Assembly (NCBI RefSeq): GCF_021129305.1
Contig: NZ_JAJOMB010000021.1
Coordinates: forward strand, 124,001 to 188,000
DNA: 64,000 bases
From: Kineosporia babensis
GTDB taxonomy: Bacteria; Actinomycetota; Actinomycetes; Actinomycetales; Kineosporiaceae
Reading direction: 5' to 3'
Shown here one piece after another: positions 50,412 to 60,344 of this stretch. Both the position numbers and the translations under genes were made by a program. Each line of letters begins with the position of its first letter. Within the stretch, counting starts at the first letter, position 1. The notes under the pieces are model-generated. The model made no database searches and was not told the DNA's origin. It saw only the letters and a program-made list of their open reading frames with translations.

Positions 50412-51137
50412 TCAGTCCCGAGCGCTCAGAACGCAGAACTCGTTGCCCTCTGGATCGCTGAGCACCGTCCAGGTGACCTCGGCCGACTGACCCACGTCGA
50501 CCCGGAACGCCCCCAGCCCGATCAGCCGGCTCACCTCGGCGGCGCGGTCGTCGGCGGTGTACGGCCGCAGATCCAGGTGCAGCCGGTTCTTGACCGTCTT
50601 GGGGGTGGTGCTGCGAACGAACTCCAGCAACGGACCGGGAGTGGTCAGCTCGAGCGTGGCCACCGGCCCGCCCTCGGCCTCCAGTTCACCGCGGGCGGCC
50701 TGCTGCCAGAACCGGCCGAGCGCCGCCGGGTCCTCGGCCCACATCACGATCGCCGCGATCGGGCCGCGGCCGTCGTACTCGTCCCGGTGCTCCAGCACGC
50801 AGAACTCGTTGCCCTCCGGATCCCGAAGCACCACCCACGGCCGCTCGACCTCCAGATCGACCCGGGTGACCCCCAGCGCCTCCAGCCGGGCCACCGCCTG
50901 GGCCTGGTGCTCGGCGCTGCCGCTGGCCAGGTCGAGGTGCACCCGGTTCCAGGTCTCCTTCTTCTCCGGCACCGGGCAGAACACCAGCTCGATCCCCGGT
51001 TCTCCCTCGGCCGGGAGCACGCTGCTCTCGTCCCCGTCGTCATGGGTGACTTTCCAGCCCAGCGCCTCTCCCCACCACCGGGACAGGGCGGTGGTGTCGG
51101 CGGCGTCGATCACGATCTGGGTCAGGCGGGTCGGCAT
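50412..51137 (-). CDS. Two-domain VOC protein
   Basis: 241 aa from the ATG at 51137, chosen because the N-terminus (MPTRLTQIVIDAADTTALSR) then matches its paralogue's MPTRLAGAVIDCEQDHAGLA; a 19-codon extension upstream has no counterpart. It has two VOC modules, each ending in DPEGNEFCVL. The 5-nt spacing to the downstream paralogue makes a two-gene operon. Confidence 0.84.
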   Translation of the reverse strand: MPTRLTQIVIDAADTTALSRWWGEALGWKVTHDDGDESSVLPAEGEPGIELVFCPVPEKKETWNRVHLDLASGSAEHQAQAVARLEALGVTRVDLEVERPWVVLRDPEGNEFCVLEHRDEYDGRGPIAAIVMWAEDPAALGRFWQQAARGELEAEGGPVATLELTTPGPLLEFVRSTTPKTVKNRLHLDLRPYTADDRAAEVSRLIGLGAFRVDVGQSAEVTWTVLSDPEGNEFCVLSARD

Positions 51138-51243
51138 GCGGCCAGTCTGGTCCGGGCGGCCGTCTCGCGCATCGTCTTCTCCCCATAACCGCACAAGGCC
51201 AGGATCAGGCGATTGGCTATCCGCCGGGCACCGGATGCCTGAC

Positions 51244-51249
51244 TAACGT
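51244..51249 (+). promoter_or_regulatory. Candidate -10 box for the aminotransferase gene
   Basis: TAACGT lies 7 nt before a GTG at 51257. No ribosome-binding site precedes any of the clustered GTG/ATG/GTG codons, so leaderless initiation at the third codon is the simplest reading. Confidence 0.4.
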
Positions 51250-51256
51250 TGTGATG

Positions 51257-52447
51257 GTGGAGTTCAGAAGAATCCCGGGCCTGCCGCCGTACGTGTTCAC
51301 CATCATCGACGGCCTGAAGCTGGAGGCCCGGCGGGCCGGAAAGGACATCGTCGACCTGGGTTTCGGCAACCCGGACATCCCCAGTCCGGAGATCGCGGTG
51401 GAGAAACTGGCCGAGGCAGCGCACAATTCGCGCAACCACCGGTACTCGTCCTCTCGCGGTATCCCGAAACTGCGCGAGGCGATCGCCGCCCGCTACGCCT
51501 CCCAGTACGGGGTCGAGCTGGACCCCACTCGCAACGTGATCGCCACCATCGGCGCGAAAGAGGGCTTCAGCCACCTGATGTGGGTGCTGCTGCAGCCGGG
51601 CGACGCGGCCTTGGTGCCCTCGCCGTCGTACCCGATCCACATCTGGGGCCCCTACTTCGCCGGGGCCGATGCCCGGCAGGTGGCGATCGGGCCGTCGGGG
51701 GCTTCGGACTACGTGGACGCGGTGATGGAGGCCTGGGAGTACGGGTGGCCGAAGCCTCGCGTGGTGGTGCTCTGCTTCCCCCACAACCCGACCACGGCCA
51801 CCGCCACCAAGGAAGACCTGCAACGACTGGTCGACTGGGCGCGCGAGCGCGACGTCGTCCTGGTGCACGACTTCGCCTACGCCGACGTGTGGTTCGACGG
51901 GGTTCGTCCGCCCTCGATCCTGGAGTGCGAGGGCGCGCTGGACTGCGCGGTCGAGCTGTACTCGATGACCAAGTCGTTCTCGATGGCCGGCTGGCGGATG
52001 GCCTTCCTGCTCGGGAACGCCGAGGTGGTCGCCGCGCTCGCCAAGCTGAAGAGCTACCTGGACTACGGCTCGTTCCAGCCGGTCCAGATCGCCGCCACGG
52101 TCACCCTGAACGAGGCTGCGCAGTACCCGGCCGAGGTCAACGCGGTCTACGAGGCCCGGCGCAACGCGCTGTGCGACGGGCTGTCGCGAATCGGCTGGGA
52201 GGTGGCCCGGCCCAAGGGCACGATGTTCGTCTGGGCGCCGATCCCTGAGCAGTTCCGTGCGGAGGGATCGATCGCCTTCGCCACCCGGCTGGTCAAGGAG
52301 TGCGACGTGGCGGTCTCACCGGGCGTCGGGTTCGGCCCGGACGGCGACGGGTACGTCCGGTTCGCGCTGATCGAGAACGAGCACCGGATCGCCCAGGCCG
52401 TGCGGCAGATCAAGCGGGGCCTGCCGGGCTTGGTCAGTCGCTCGTAG
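51257..52447 (+). CDS. PLP-dependent aminotransferase, AlaC-like
   Basis: 396 aa from the GTG at 51257; GTG 51251 and ATG 51254 are alternatives. Class I/II fold: DIVDLGFGNPDIPSPEIAVE, GIPKLREAIAARY, IGAKEGFSHLMWVLLQPGDA, CFPHNPTTATATKEDL, VLVHDFAYADVWFDG and the PLP-lysine motif YSMTKSFSMAGWRMAFLLGN. The segment YLDYGSFQPVQIAATVTLN is typical of the AlaC/YfdZ group of alanine (glutamate-pyruvate) aminotransferases. LL-diaminopimelate aminotransferases are related, so the substrate is not certain. Confidence 0.88.
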   Translation: MEFRRIPGLPPYVFTIIDGLKLEARRAGKDIVDLGFGNPDIPSPEIAVEKLAEAAHNSRNHRYSSSRGIPKLREAIAARYASQYGVELDPTRNVIATIGAKEGFSHLMWVLLQPGDAALVPSPSYPIHIWGPYFAGADARQVAIGPSGASDYVDAVMEAWEYGWPKPRVVVLCFPHNPTTATATKEDLQRLVDWARERDVVLVHDFAYADVWFDGVRPPSILECEGALDCAVELYSMTKSFSMAGWRMAFLLGNAEVVAALAKLKSYLDYGSFQPVQIAATVTLNEAAQYPAEVNAVYEARRNALCDGLSRIGWEVARPKGTMFVWAPIPEQFRAEGSIAFATRLVKECDVAVSPGVGFGPDGDGYVRFALIENEHRIAQAVRQIKRGLPGLVSRS

Positions 52448-52512
52448 TAGCCCTCGCTCAGTTACATAACTTTCGTAGCATTTACGGGGTTTCGCACCAA
52501 GGTCACCAATGG

Positions 52513-52518
52513 CATGAT
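52513..52518 (+). promoter_or_regulatory. Candidate -10 box for the GNAT gene
   Basis: CATGAT followed by 6 nt and the GTG at 52525, the same hexamer and spacing as before the tetR gene. No Shine-Dalgarno sequence is present. Confidence 0.38.
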
Positions 52519-52524
52519 GCCCCG

Positions 52525-53079
52525 GTGCTGACCCCCCTCGAAACCCCCCGCCTGATTCTGCGCCAGTGGGAAGACCGCGACCGCGATCCGTACTACGCGA
52601 TGAACGCGGATCCCGAGGTGCGGCGGTTCTTCCCCTCCGTCCAGACCCGGGAAGAGGCCGACCTCTCGATCGACATCCTGCATGAGCACATCGAGCTGAC
52701 CGGCTGGGGGCTGTGGGCGGTCGAGGTCAAGGAGAGCGGGGAACTCGCGGGCCTGACCGGGCTCTGGCCGATGCCGGACATCGTCGCTCCCGGCGCGACC
52801 GAAGTAGGCTGGCGCCTGGCGAAAGCGCACTGGGGCAAGGGTTATGCGCCCGAGGCGGGACGGGCGGCACTGCGGCACGCGTTCGAGGTGCTGGAGCTGG
52901 ATCAGGTGGTTTCGATGACCACCGTGACCAATCAGCCCTCCCGCCGGGTGATGGAGAAGCTCGGGCTGACCCGCGATCCCGCCGACGACTTCCAGCACCC
53001 GAACTACCCGGACTGGTGGGGTGCCCCGCACGTGCTCTACCGGATCACCGCCGAGCGGTACCGGGCACTACCGGATTGA
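52525..53079 (+). CDS. GNAT-family N-acetyltransferase (RimJ/RimL type)
   Basis: 184 aa from the GTG at 52525 (VLTPLETPRLILRQWEDRD), a typical start for this family; longer in-frame starts have no support. Conserved blocks are ETPRLILRQW, EVGWRLAKAHWGKGYAPEAG (acetyl-CoA loop), AALRHAFEVLELDQVVSMT and NQPSRRVMEKLGLT. It acetylates an amino group on a protein N-terminus or small molecule; the acceptor is unknown. It ends 21 nt from the convergent rsmI stop. Confidence 0.9.
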   Translation: MLTPLETPRLILRQWEDRDRDPYYAMNADPEVRRFFPSVQTREEADLSIDILHEHIELTGWGLWAVEVKESGELAGLTGLWPMPDIVAPGATEVGWRLAKAHWGKGYAPEAGRAALRHAFEVLELDQVVSMTTVTNQPSRRVMEKLGLTRDPADDFQHPNYPDWWGAPHVLYRITAERYRALPD

Positions 53080-53100
53080 AGGACGCTGTGGTCGCCAATG

Positions 53101-53970
53101 CTATTCGGCGGAACGGGCTTTCACGGCAGCGTCGTACAGAGCGCGCTTGTTCACCCCGGTCCGGCGCGCCACCGTGGCCACCGCGTCCTTGAGCCGCTCA
53201 CCCTCGTCCACCATTGACTGGACCTGAGCGACCAAGGCGGCCACATCGTCCTTTGCTGTCGGGTCGGAGATGTCGATCGGCGCGCGCTCGGGGGCTCCGG
53301 CCACGACGATCGAGATCTCGCCGAGCACCTCGGTCTCCTCGGCCCAGAGCGCCAATTCGGCCAGCGAACCGCGTTTGACCTCTTCGTACGTCTTGGTCAG
53401 CTCCCGGCAGACCGCGGCCGGCCGCTCGGCGTCGAGGGCATCGCGCAGAGCGGCCAGGGTGTCGGCGGTGCGGCGGGGCGACTCGAAAAAGATCATCGTG
53501 CGCGGCTCTTCGGCCAGCGCCCGGAACGCCGAGGCGCGTTTGCCGTTGGTCCGCGGCGGGAATCCCTCGAAACAGAACCGGTCGGTGGGCAGGCCGGACA
53601 GGGCCAGCGCGGTGAGCGCCGCCGAAGGGCCGGGCAGCGCGGTCACCGGCAGGCCGGCCTCGACCACGGCCCGCACCGCCCGCAGCCCGGGATCGGAGAC
53701 GCCGGGCATGCCCGCGTCGGTGACCACGAGCACCGTGCCACCACCGGCCACCACCTCGAGCAGCGTTCCGGATCGGGCCTCTTCGTTGTGCTCGTAGTTG
53801 CTGATCACCTTGCCCTGCGGGGTGATCCCGAGGGCGGCGGCCAGCCGGCGGAAGCGCCGGGTGTCCTCGGCCGCGATCAGGTCGGCGGTCTCGATCAGCC
53901 GGGAGAGCCGGACCGAGGCGTCCTCCGGATCGCCGATCGGGGTGGCGGCCAGCACCAGACGGCCGCTCAC
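53101..53970 (-). CDS. rsmI: 16S rRNA (cytidine1402-2'-O)-methyltransferase
   Basis: 289 aa, GTG start overlapping the previous stop by 4 nt. It is a tetrapyrrole-methylase-fold protein with [90 protein letters not shown] and [17 protein letters not shown]. It methylates C1402 in the ribosomal P site. It is translationally coupled to an upstream membrane glycosyltransferase-like gene. Confidence 0.95.
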   Translation of the reverse strand: MSGRLVLAATPIGDPEDASVRLSRLIETADLIAAEDTRRFRRLAAALGITPQGKVISNYEHNEEARSGTLLEVVAGGGTVLVVTDAGMPGVSDPGLRAVRAVVEAGLPVTALPGPSAALTALALSGLPTDRFCFEGFPPRTNGKRASAFRALAEEPRTMIFFESPRRTADTLAALRDALDAERPAAVCRELTKTYEEVKRGSLAELALWAEETEVLGEISIVVAGAPERAPIDISDPTAKDDVAALVAQVQSMVDEGERLKDAVATVARRTGVNKRALYDAAVKARSAE

Positions 53971-55820
53971 GGCAGCTCCCAGACATCGACGCCGCCCTGG
54001 CTGACCGGCTCCTGCCCGAGCAGGTCGGTGACGGTCTGCTTCAACGCCGCATTGGCCGGATCAGGCCCCAGCACGATCTTGTCCGCACCCCAGGCCGTGA
54101 TGTCGGCCTGAGCCTGCATCCGATCGGCCGGCGTGACCATCCGCGGCGTGCCGGTGTACTGCACCTCGGTCAGCAGCCGGGCGGTGGCCGGGTCGGCCGC
54201 TCCCCCGACGTAGGCCTGGCCGTCCTCGGCCGGGCCGAGGAAGTAACCGCCGGGCATCCGGAACGGGTAGTCGGCCTCGGACTGCCAGCGCATCGCGGTG
54301 GGCAGGCTGGGCACCGGGTAGGGCAGCACGACCACGACGGTATCCTCCGGCAGCTCCTGTGCCTGGCTGGTGAACCACTCCGGGGTCTCGGTCACGTCGA
54401 CCACCGGGATGGTGGCGGGCAGCATCGGGGCCAGGCAGGCCACCGACACACCCACCGCGCCGAGAGCCCGGGCGGTGACGTTGGTCCGGCTGGCGTTGGC
54501 CCGGGGCGAGGGGTGCAGCAGCCGGTGCCGGGAACCGCTGCGCAGCCCCTGCACGGCCAGGGCCAGCAGCACCCCGGCGAACAGGGCCACCAGCAGGCCC
54601 AGGCGGGTGGCCAGCGAGGCCTCGGTGACCGGCAACTCCTGCAGGAACGAGTACGGGCCGCGGTGCTCGGTCCAGACCCCGTCGATCCACAGCCGGCCGC
54701 CGAGCGAGAGCCCGGCGGTGACCAGCAGACCCACCGCGGCGCAGCGCACGGCCAGCATCCGCCAGCCCAGTACCACGGTGATCAGGCAGGTGATGATCAG
54801 CGGCCAGCCCAGGTAGGCCAGGTGCTCCTCGATCCCGCCGGGGAACAGCCGGGCCCGCTCCAGATCGGCCTCGCGGCTGAGCAGCACACCCTGGGTGGGG
54901 GTGTAGAAGGCGGTCAGGTCGGCGCCGAAGTAGTCCTTGGTGAACGGGCTGCCGTGATGCGCGTGCGGCCCGAAGAACTGCAGGTAGAGCGGGTAGGCGG
55001 CGAGCGGCAGGAAGACCGCGAAGGCGACCAGCAGGGTGCGGGCCAGGCGAGCGGCCCCGGCCTTGATCTGGCGCGGCCGGAACACCGCGGCGGTGAGCAG
55101 GATCAGGACCGCGCCGATGCCGGCCTGGAACAGCACCTCCTCGCCGATGAACACCTGCAGCAGCGCGACCAGGCCGAGCCAGAGGCCGACCCGGATCGGG
55201 CTGTGCGCGTCGAAGCGGCTGGTGCGGCGGTGGTCGGTGCGCCAGGCCTCCACGCTCAGCGCGATCAGGATCGGCAGGCCCGGGGCGAACGCCATGGTGA
55301 TGTGCCCGGTGAGCGAGTTGATGATCGCCGGGGAGATGGCGAACGCGGCGGCGCCGACCGCGGCCGCGCCGGAGGAGACGCCCGGCACCTTGCGCAGCGC
55401 CCAGTAGCCGGCCGCGAAGCAGGCCGGGACCGCCAGCAGGTTCAGCACGTTCAGCGTGAGCACCGAGTTGACCAGCAGGGTCAGCGGCGACAGGAGGACG
55501 GCCGGCAGCAGCAGCGTGGTGTTGTTCATCGCGCCCACGCCGGTCGGCCAGTTCAGGTCCTTGGTCTCGAACGGGTTCTCCAGCTGCCCGATCGAGTGCG
55601 GGGTGTGCCCGAGCCACCAGGAGTAGTGGGTCGCATCAGGCACGTTGCCGGCGATGAACCGGCCCGCCGGGTCGGCCCACAGCCCGGCGGTGCTGGCCAG
55701 GCCGAAGCCCAGCGCGGCCAGGGCGATCAGGACCAGCACCGGACCGGAGGGGTCGTCCCGCCGCGGCCGGGGTAACCAGGCCCGCTGGTCGTCCGCCGGG
55801 GCCTTCGAAGCCGCACTCAA
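53967..55820 (-). CDS. Polytopic GT-C-like membrane protein, possible glycosyltransferase
   Basis: 617 aa from the TTG at 55820 (AGAGGA lies 9 nt upstream); a TTG at 55838 is the alternative. About ten membrane segments, starting [20 protein letters not shown]. An acidic first extracytoplasmic loop ([20 protein letters not shown], then [13 protein letters not shown]) recalls GT-C glycosyltransferases, which use polyprenyl-phosphate sugars. The last ~150 residues are soluble and extracytoplasmic ([20 protein letters not shown]). The adjacent divergent gene encodes a protein O-mannosyltransferase, so a cell-surface glycosylation role is plausible but not proven. Confidence 0.65.
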   Translation of the reverse strand: MSAASKAPADDQRAWLPRPRRDDPSGPVLVLIALAALGFGLASTAGLWADPAGRFIAGNVPDATHYSWWLGHTPHSIGQLENPFETKDLNWPTGVGAMNNTTLLLPAVLLSPLTLLVNSVLTLNVLNLLAVPACFAAGYWALRKVPGVSSGAAAVGAAAFAISPAIINSLTGHITMAFAPGLPILIALSVEAWRTDHRRTSRFDAHSPIRVGLWLGLVALLQVFIGEEVLFQAGIGAVLILLTAAVFRPRQIKAGAARLARTLLVAFAVFLPLAAYPLYLQFFGPHAHHGSPFTKDYFGADLTAFYTPTQGVLLSREADLERARLFPGGIEEHLAYLGWPLIITCLITVVLGWRMLAVRCAAVGLLVTAGLSLGGRLWIDGVWTEHRGPYSFLQELPVTEASLATRLGLLVALFAGVLLALAVQGLRSGSRHRLLHPSPRANASRTNVTARALGAVGVSVACLAPMLPATIPVVDVTETPEWFTSQAQELPEDTVVVVLPYPVPSLPTAMRWQSEADYPFRMPGGYFLGPAEDGQAYVGGAADPATARLLTEVQYTGTPRMVTPADRMQAQADITAWGADKIVLGPDPANAALKQTVTDLLGQEPVSQGGVDVWELP

Positions 55821-55980
55821 CCGCGTCGGTCCTCTCAAATCCGTATCTGGCCCGGGGCCAGTAGCTCTGCGTCATCACTGGTCATGAGCCCCCGCCCACA
55901 ACCGGCGAACCCACCCCCTAGCCGATCACGGCGAGTGCCAGTCTGACAGGTGACTTGGTGTCGGATCACCCCCGTACCCC

Positions 55981-55986
55981 TACGAT
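55981..55986 (+). promoter_or_regulatory. Candidate -10 box for the O-mannosyltransferase gene
   Basis: TACGAT followed by 7 nt and the GTG at 55994. The ATG at 55985 overlaps this hexamer, so if the box is real, translation starts at the GTG. TTGGTG at 55955 is a weak -35 with long spacing. Confidence 0.38.
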
Positions 55987-55993
55987 GACGCGG

Positions 55994-57583
55994 GTGACCA
56001 GCTATGCCGCGGCCACCCGCGCCGCGGTGCGGGCGGCCAGACCCCCCGCGCCCGAGGCGCCCCGGCCCCGGCTCTCGTGGCGGGGCTGGCTGGCCGTCCT
56101 GACCGTGACCGCGTTCGGCGGCCTGCTGCGGTTCTGGAACCTGGGCCGCCCGAGCACCCTGGTCTTCGACGAGACGTACTACGTCAAGCAGGGCTGGTCG
56201 ATGATCGAGGCCGGCTACGAGCTGGCCTGGAAGGGCAAGGGCGACGAGGTCGACCCGCTGTGGAACCGCGGCGACACCAACGTCTTCCTGACCACCCCGG
56301 ACTTCGTGGTGCACCCACCGGTCGGTAAGTGGATGATCGGCCTGGGCGAGTGGATCTTCGGCCCGACCAACCCGTTCGGCTGGCGCTTCGCCTCGGCGGT
56401 GGTCGGCACCCTGTCGATCCTGATGATCATCCTGATCGCCCGCCGGCTGTTCGGTTCCACCCTGCTCGGCCTGACCGCCGGCCTGCTGCTGTCGGTGGAC
56501 GGTCAGCACTTCGTGCACAGCCGCACCGGCCTGCTCGACGTGTTCGTGATGTTCTGGGCGCTGGCCGCGTTCGGCTGCCTGCTGATCGACCGGGACGTCG
56601 GCCGGCGGCGGCTGGCGCTGCGGGCCGCGTCCGAGTTCGCCGACCGCGAGCAGGTGACCACCGATTCGTGGTCGTGGTGGCTGGGCGTGCGCTGGTGGCG
56701 TCTGGCCGGGGCGGTCTGCCTGGGTCTGTGCGCCGGCACCAAGTGGTCCGGTCTGTACTTCGCCCTGGTGTTCGGCCTGATGATCGTGTTCTGGGACATG
56801 GGGGCGCGGCGGGCGGTCGGGCTGCGGCACTGGTTCGCCGGATCGGTCCTGTGGAACGCGGTCTCCGGCGCGGCCATGCTGGTGGTCGCGTTCGCCACCT
56901 ATCTGCTGAGCTGGACCGGCTGGTTCCTCTCGAGTGACGCCTACAACCGCAACTGGGCGGCCGAGCACCCGGGTGAGGGCCTGACCTTCCTGCCCTCGGC
57001 CCTGCGCAGCCTGGCGTACTACCACCAGCAGATGTGGGAATTCAACATCGATCTGGACGCCACCCACCCGTACGAGGCCAACCCCTGGTCGTGGATCGTG
57101 CTGGGCCGGCCCACCGCGTTCTACTACGAGTCGGCCAAGGCCGGGGAGCGCGGCTGCGACGTCGACGCCTGTTCCCAGGCGATCACCGCGCTCGGCAACC
57201 CGCTGATCTGGTGGGGCGCCACCCTGGGGATCGCCGTGCTGCTGTTCCACTGGGCGCTGCGCCGGGACTGGCGGGCCGGTGCCGTGCTGGCCGGGCTGAC
57301 CGCCGGCTACCTGCCCTGGTTCCAGTACCAGGACCGGACGATCTTCAACTTCTACACGGTCGCCTTCACCCCCTGGGTGGTGCTCACCGTGGTCTACGTG
57401 CTCGGCCTGATCCTGGGCCGGACCAGCGACTCGGCCCGGCGCAGACGCAACGGGGCGTGGATCGCCGGGGCCCTGGTGCTGCTGGCCGTGCTCTGTTTCT
57501 GGTTCTTCGTGCCGGTCTACACCGCGCAGCTGATCCCGCAGCCCAGCTGGAGCGACCGGATGTGGCTGCGCAGCTGGATCTGA
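55994..57583 (+). CDS. pmt: Dolichyl/polyprenyl-phosphate-mannose protein O-mannosyltransferase
   Basis: 529 aa from the GTG at 55994; the ATG at 55985 adds three codons. GT39 family with about eleven membrane segments. The catalytic Asp-Glu pair is in the first outer loop (TLVFDETYYVKQGWSMIEAG). HPPVGKWMIGLGEWIFGP, LLLSVDGQHFVHSRTGLLDV and AGTKWSGLYFALVFGLM are conserved landmarks. It transfers mannose from polyprenyl-phosphate-mannose to Ser/Thr of secreted proteins in Sec-coupled fashion. In M. tuberculosis the orthologue Rv1002c also lies beside rsmI (Rv1003). Confidence 0.94.
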   Translation: MTSYAAATRAAVRAARPPAPEAPRPRLSWRGWLAVLTVTAFGGLLRFWNLGRPSTLVFDETYYVKQGWSMIEAGYELAWKGKGDEVDPLWNRGDTNVFLTTPDFVVHPPVGKWMIGLGEWIFGPTNPFGWRFASAVVGTLSILMIILIARRLFGSTLLGLTAGLLLSVDGQHFVHSRTGLLDVFVMFWALAAFGCLLIDRDVGRRRLALRAASEFADREQVTTDSWSWWLGVRWWRLAGAVCLGLCAGTKWSGLYFALVFGLMIVFWDMGARRAVGLRHWFAGSVLWNAVSGAAMLVVAFATYLLSWTGWFLSSDAYNRNWAAEHPGEGLTFLPSALRSLAYYHQQMWEFNIDLDATHPYEANPWSWIVLGRPTAFYYESAKAGERGCDVDACSQAITALGNPLIWWGATLGIAVLLFHWALRRDWRAGAVLAGLTAGYLPWFQYQDRTIFNFYTVAFTPWVVLTVVYVLGLILGRTSDSARRRRNGAWIAGALVLLAVLCFWFFVPVYTAQLIPQPSWSDRMWLRSWI

Positions 57584-57711
57584 GTTCGCCCGCTCCCGAT
57601 TGCGCTGGGTGATCGAGGGTCGCCCGCACGGGTGCCGCCCACCTCGCGTACTCAAGGCGCCGTGACCGAGCGACGACCGTCCCCACACCACAACGGGACG
57701 GAGGGGCTGCG

Positions 57712-60123
57712 GTGACGGACGAGGAACAGCTCGCGGAACTCAGGAGCCAGGTCGAGGCCTACGGCCGGGGGCAGGCGCGAGCCGTGTTCGGGCTGGACGG
57801 CACGGTCTGGGAGATGAACGACATGTTCGCCGCCCTGCTCGGCGGCGACGCCGCGCAGATGCTCGGCCGCAACCGCCGCGACCTGGTGCCCGAGGACGTG
57901 GCCCAGGCTCCCGAGTACGAGCAGATCTGGGAGGAACTGCGGGCCGGCGACCCGCAGGGTGAGTTCCGCCAGGTCTGGCGGCACAACCAGGACGTCTGGA
58001 TCCGCTCCACCTGGACCCCGGTCCGCAACATCCACCACGACGTGGTCAAGGTGGTGGAGTACGCCCTCGACATCACCGCGGCCAAGCGGGCGGCGGCCGA
58101 CAGCCAGGGCAAGATCGCGGCGATCAACCGGTCCCAGGCGGTGATCGAGTTCGACCTGACCGGGACCATCCTCGATGCCAACGAGAACTTCCTGACCACG
58201 ATGGGCTACACCCGCGAAGAGGTGGTCGGCCAGCACCACCGGATGTTCGTCACCCCGGAGGAGGCCCGCTCGGCCGCCTACGAGCAGTTCTGGCAGCGTC
58301 TGGCCGAGGCCGAGTTCGTCTCCGACGAGTTCCGGCGCAAGGCCAAGGGCGGGCGCGACGTGTGGCTGCAGGCGGTCTACAACCCGATCCTGGACATCGA
58401 CGGCCGGCCCTGGAAGGTGGTCAAGTACGCCGTCGACGTCACCGAGACCAAGCGCCGCAACGCCGACTTCGAGAGCAAGCTCACCGCGATCGACCGGTCC
58501 CAGGCGGTGATCGAGTTCGGCCTGGACGGGGTGATCCTCAGCGCCAACGAGAACTTCCTGCACACCATGGGCTACTCCCGGGACGAGGTGGTGGGCCGCC
58601 ACCACCGGATGTTCGTCACCGAGGCCGAGGCGAACTCCGAGCCCTACCAGGAGTTCTGGCACCGGCTGCGCTCCGGCGAGTTCGTCTCCGGGGAGTTCCA
58701 CCGCAAGGCCGAGGGCGGGCGCGACGTGTGGCTGCGGGCGGTCTACAACCCGGTCTACGACATCGACGGACTGCCCTGCAAGGTGGTCAAGTTCGCGATC
58801 GACGTGACCGAGGAGAAGCGCCGCAACGCCGACTTCGAGAGCAAGATCACCGCGATCCGGCGCTCCCAGGCGGTGATCGAGTTCGACCTCGAGGGCCACG
58901 TGCTGGACGCCAACGACGCCTTCCTCGGCCTGATGGGCTACAAGCTGGAGGAGGTGCGCGGCAAGCACCACCGGCTGTTCGTGCCCCAGCAGGATGCGGA
59001 CAGCCCGGAGTACCGCCGGTTCTGGGAGAAGCTCGGACGCGGGGAGTTCGACTCCGGCGAGTACCTGCGGCTGGGCAAGGACGAGCGGCCGGTCTGGATC
59101 CGGGCCACCTACAACCCGATCCTCGACGTGGAGGGCAACCCGGTCAAGGTGGTCAAGTTTGCCACCGACGTCACCGACCAGAAGCTGCGCAACGCCGAGT
59201 ACGCGGGCCGGGTGGACGCCCTGGACCGGGCCCAGGCGGTGATCGAGTTCGACCTGGAGGGGCGGATTCTCACCGCCAACGACAACTTCCTCAAGACCGT
59301 GGGCTACACCCTGCGCGAGATCGTCGGCCAGCACCACAGCATCTTCTGCCCGGCCGACTACGTGGTCTCCGAGGAGTACCGGGACTTCTGGTTGCGGCTG
59401 CAGCGCGGCGAGTTCCGCTCGGGCCGGTTCCACCGGGTCGGCAAGTTCGACCGGGACGTGTGGATCCAGGCCAGCTACAACCCGATCCTGGATCTCGAGG
59501 GCAATCCGGCCAAGGTGATCAAGTACGCCTACGACATCACCGAGCAGGTCCAGCTGGAGCAGCGGCTGAAGGCCAAGACCCAGGCGATGAGCGCGGTGGT
59601 GCAGCGGCTGGCCGAGTCGATCGAGGCGATCTCGATGAGTTCCTCGGACGCCAACCGCCATTCGGCCTCCACCCAGGAGGGCGCCGAGGCCGGTTCGCAG
59701 GCGCTGCGCGAGTCGGTCGAGGCGATCTCGCTGATCCAGCGCAGTTCCGCGCAGATCTCGGAGATCGTCCAGGTGATGAGCGACATCGCCGACCAGACCA
59801 ACCTGCTGGCCTTCAACGCCTCGATCGAGGCGGCCCGGGCCGGTGAGCACGGCCTGGGCTTCTCGGTGGTGGCCGGCGAGGTCCGCAAGCTGGCCGAGCG
59901 CTCGGCCGAGGCGGCCCGCGAGATCTCCAAGCTGGTGCGCGAGTCCAACGAGCGGGTGGACCAGGGCGCCCAGGTCTCGCGCCGGGCCGGCGACGCGTTC
60001 GAGGAGATCGTGACCAGCGTGGGGCACACCAGCGGCTCGATCTCGCTGATCGTGGAGGCCACCCAGATCCAGGTGGAGGCCTCCTCGGAGGTGGCCGCGC
60101 TGATCTCCGAACTGCTGGGCTGA
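57712..60123 (+). CDS. Soluble chemoreceptor with five PAS domains
   Basis: 803 aa, GTG start with GGAGGGG upstream. There is no membrane segment or HAMP domain, so it is a cytosolic receptor. Five PAS domains run in tandem. Domains 2-5 carry BdlA/Aer-like blocks ([28 protein letters not shown]) and end in DVT/DIT. Equivalent residues fall at 21, 142, 264, 386 and 508, a period of 121-122. A methyl-accepting signalling domain follows (617-803) with the hairpin tip [20 protein letters not shown], then [20 protein letters not shown]. It should bind CheA/CheW and sense a diffusible ligand or redox state. It is a tandem paralogue of the next gene. Confidence 0.93.
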   Translation: MTDEEQLAELRSQVEAYGRGQARAVFGLDGTVWEMNDMFAALLGGDAAQMLGRNRRDLVPEDVAQAPEYEQIWEELRAGDPQGEFRQVWRHNQDVWIRSTWTPVRNIHHDVVKVVEYALDITAAKRAAADSQGKIAAINRSQAVIEFDLTGTILDANENFLTTMGYTREEVVGQHHRMFVTPEEARSAAYEQFWQRLAEAEFVSDEFRRKAKGGRDVWLQAVYNPILDIDGRPWKVVKYAVDVTETKRRNADFESKLTAIDRSQAVIEFGLDGVILSANENFLHTMGYSRDEVVGRHHRMFVTEAEANSEPYQEFWHRLRSGEFVSGEFHRKAEGGRDVWLRAVYNPVYDIDGLPCKVVKFAIDVTEEKRRNADFESKITAIRRSQAVIEFDLEGHVLDANDAFLGLMGYKLEEVRGKHHRLFVPQQDADSPEYRRFWEKLGRGEFDSGEYLRLGKDERPVWIRATYNPILDVEGNPVKVVKFATDVTDQKLRNAEYAGRVDALDRAQAVIEFDLEGRILTANDNFLKTVGYTLREIVGQHHSIFCPADYVVSEEYRDFWLRLQRGEFRSGRFHRVGKFDRDVWIQASYNPILDLEGNPAKVIKYAYDITEQVQLEQRLKAKTQAMSAVVQRLAESIEAISMSSSDANRHSASTQEGAEAGSQALRESVEAISLIQRSSAQISEIVQVMSDIADQTNLLAFNASIEAARAGEHGLGFSVVAGEVRKLAERSAEAAREISKLVRESNERVDQGAQVSRRAGDAFEEIVTSVGHTSGSISLIVEATQIQVEASSEVAALISELLG

Positions 60124-60344
60124 GAACCGGAGCCGACTTCGACAGTCGACGAAAAGTAATCGTGATCAAGGTGCCGGCAGGCGATCGTCGCGCTCTGCTG
60201 GCGCCTTCACCTGTCCGGGGTACCCGCTTCGCTTAGGTCATTAGAGTGGCCGGAGCACAGCGTTACTTCATCTCTGTCCCGGCGCACCGATCGAGCACTT
60301 CGACGGAGCTAGGCGTCCAGGTGCTGGGACAGGAGAAACTCAAG

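Noticed and set aside
57652-60027. Long minus-strand ORF opposite the first chemoreceptor
   Set aside because: It is the antisense of repeated PAS-coding DNA. Its repeats merely mirror the PAS array and it has no start signal.
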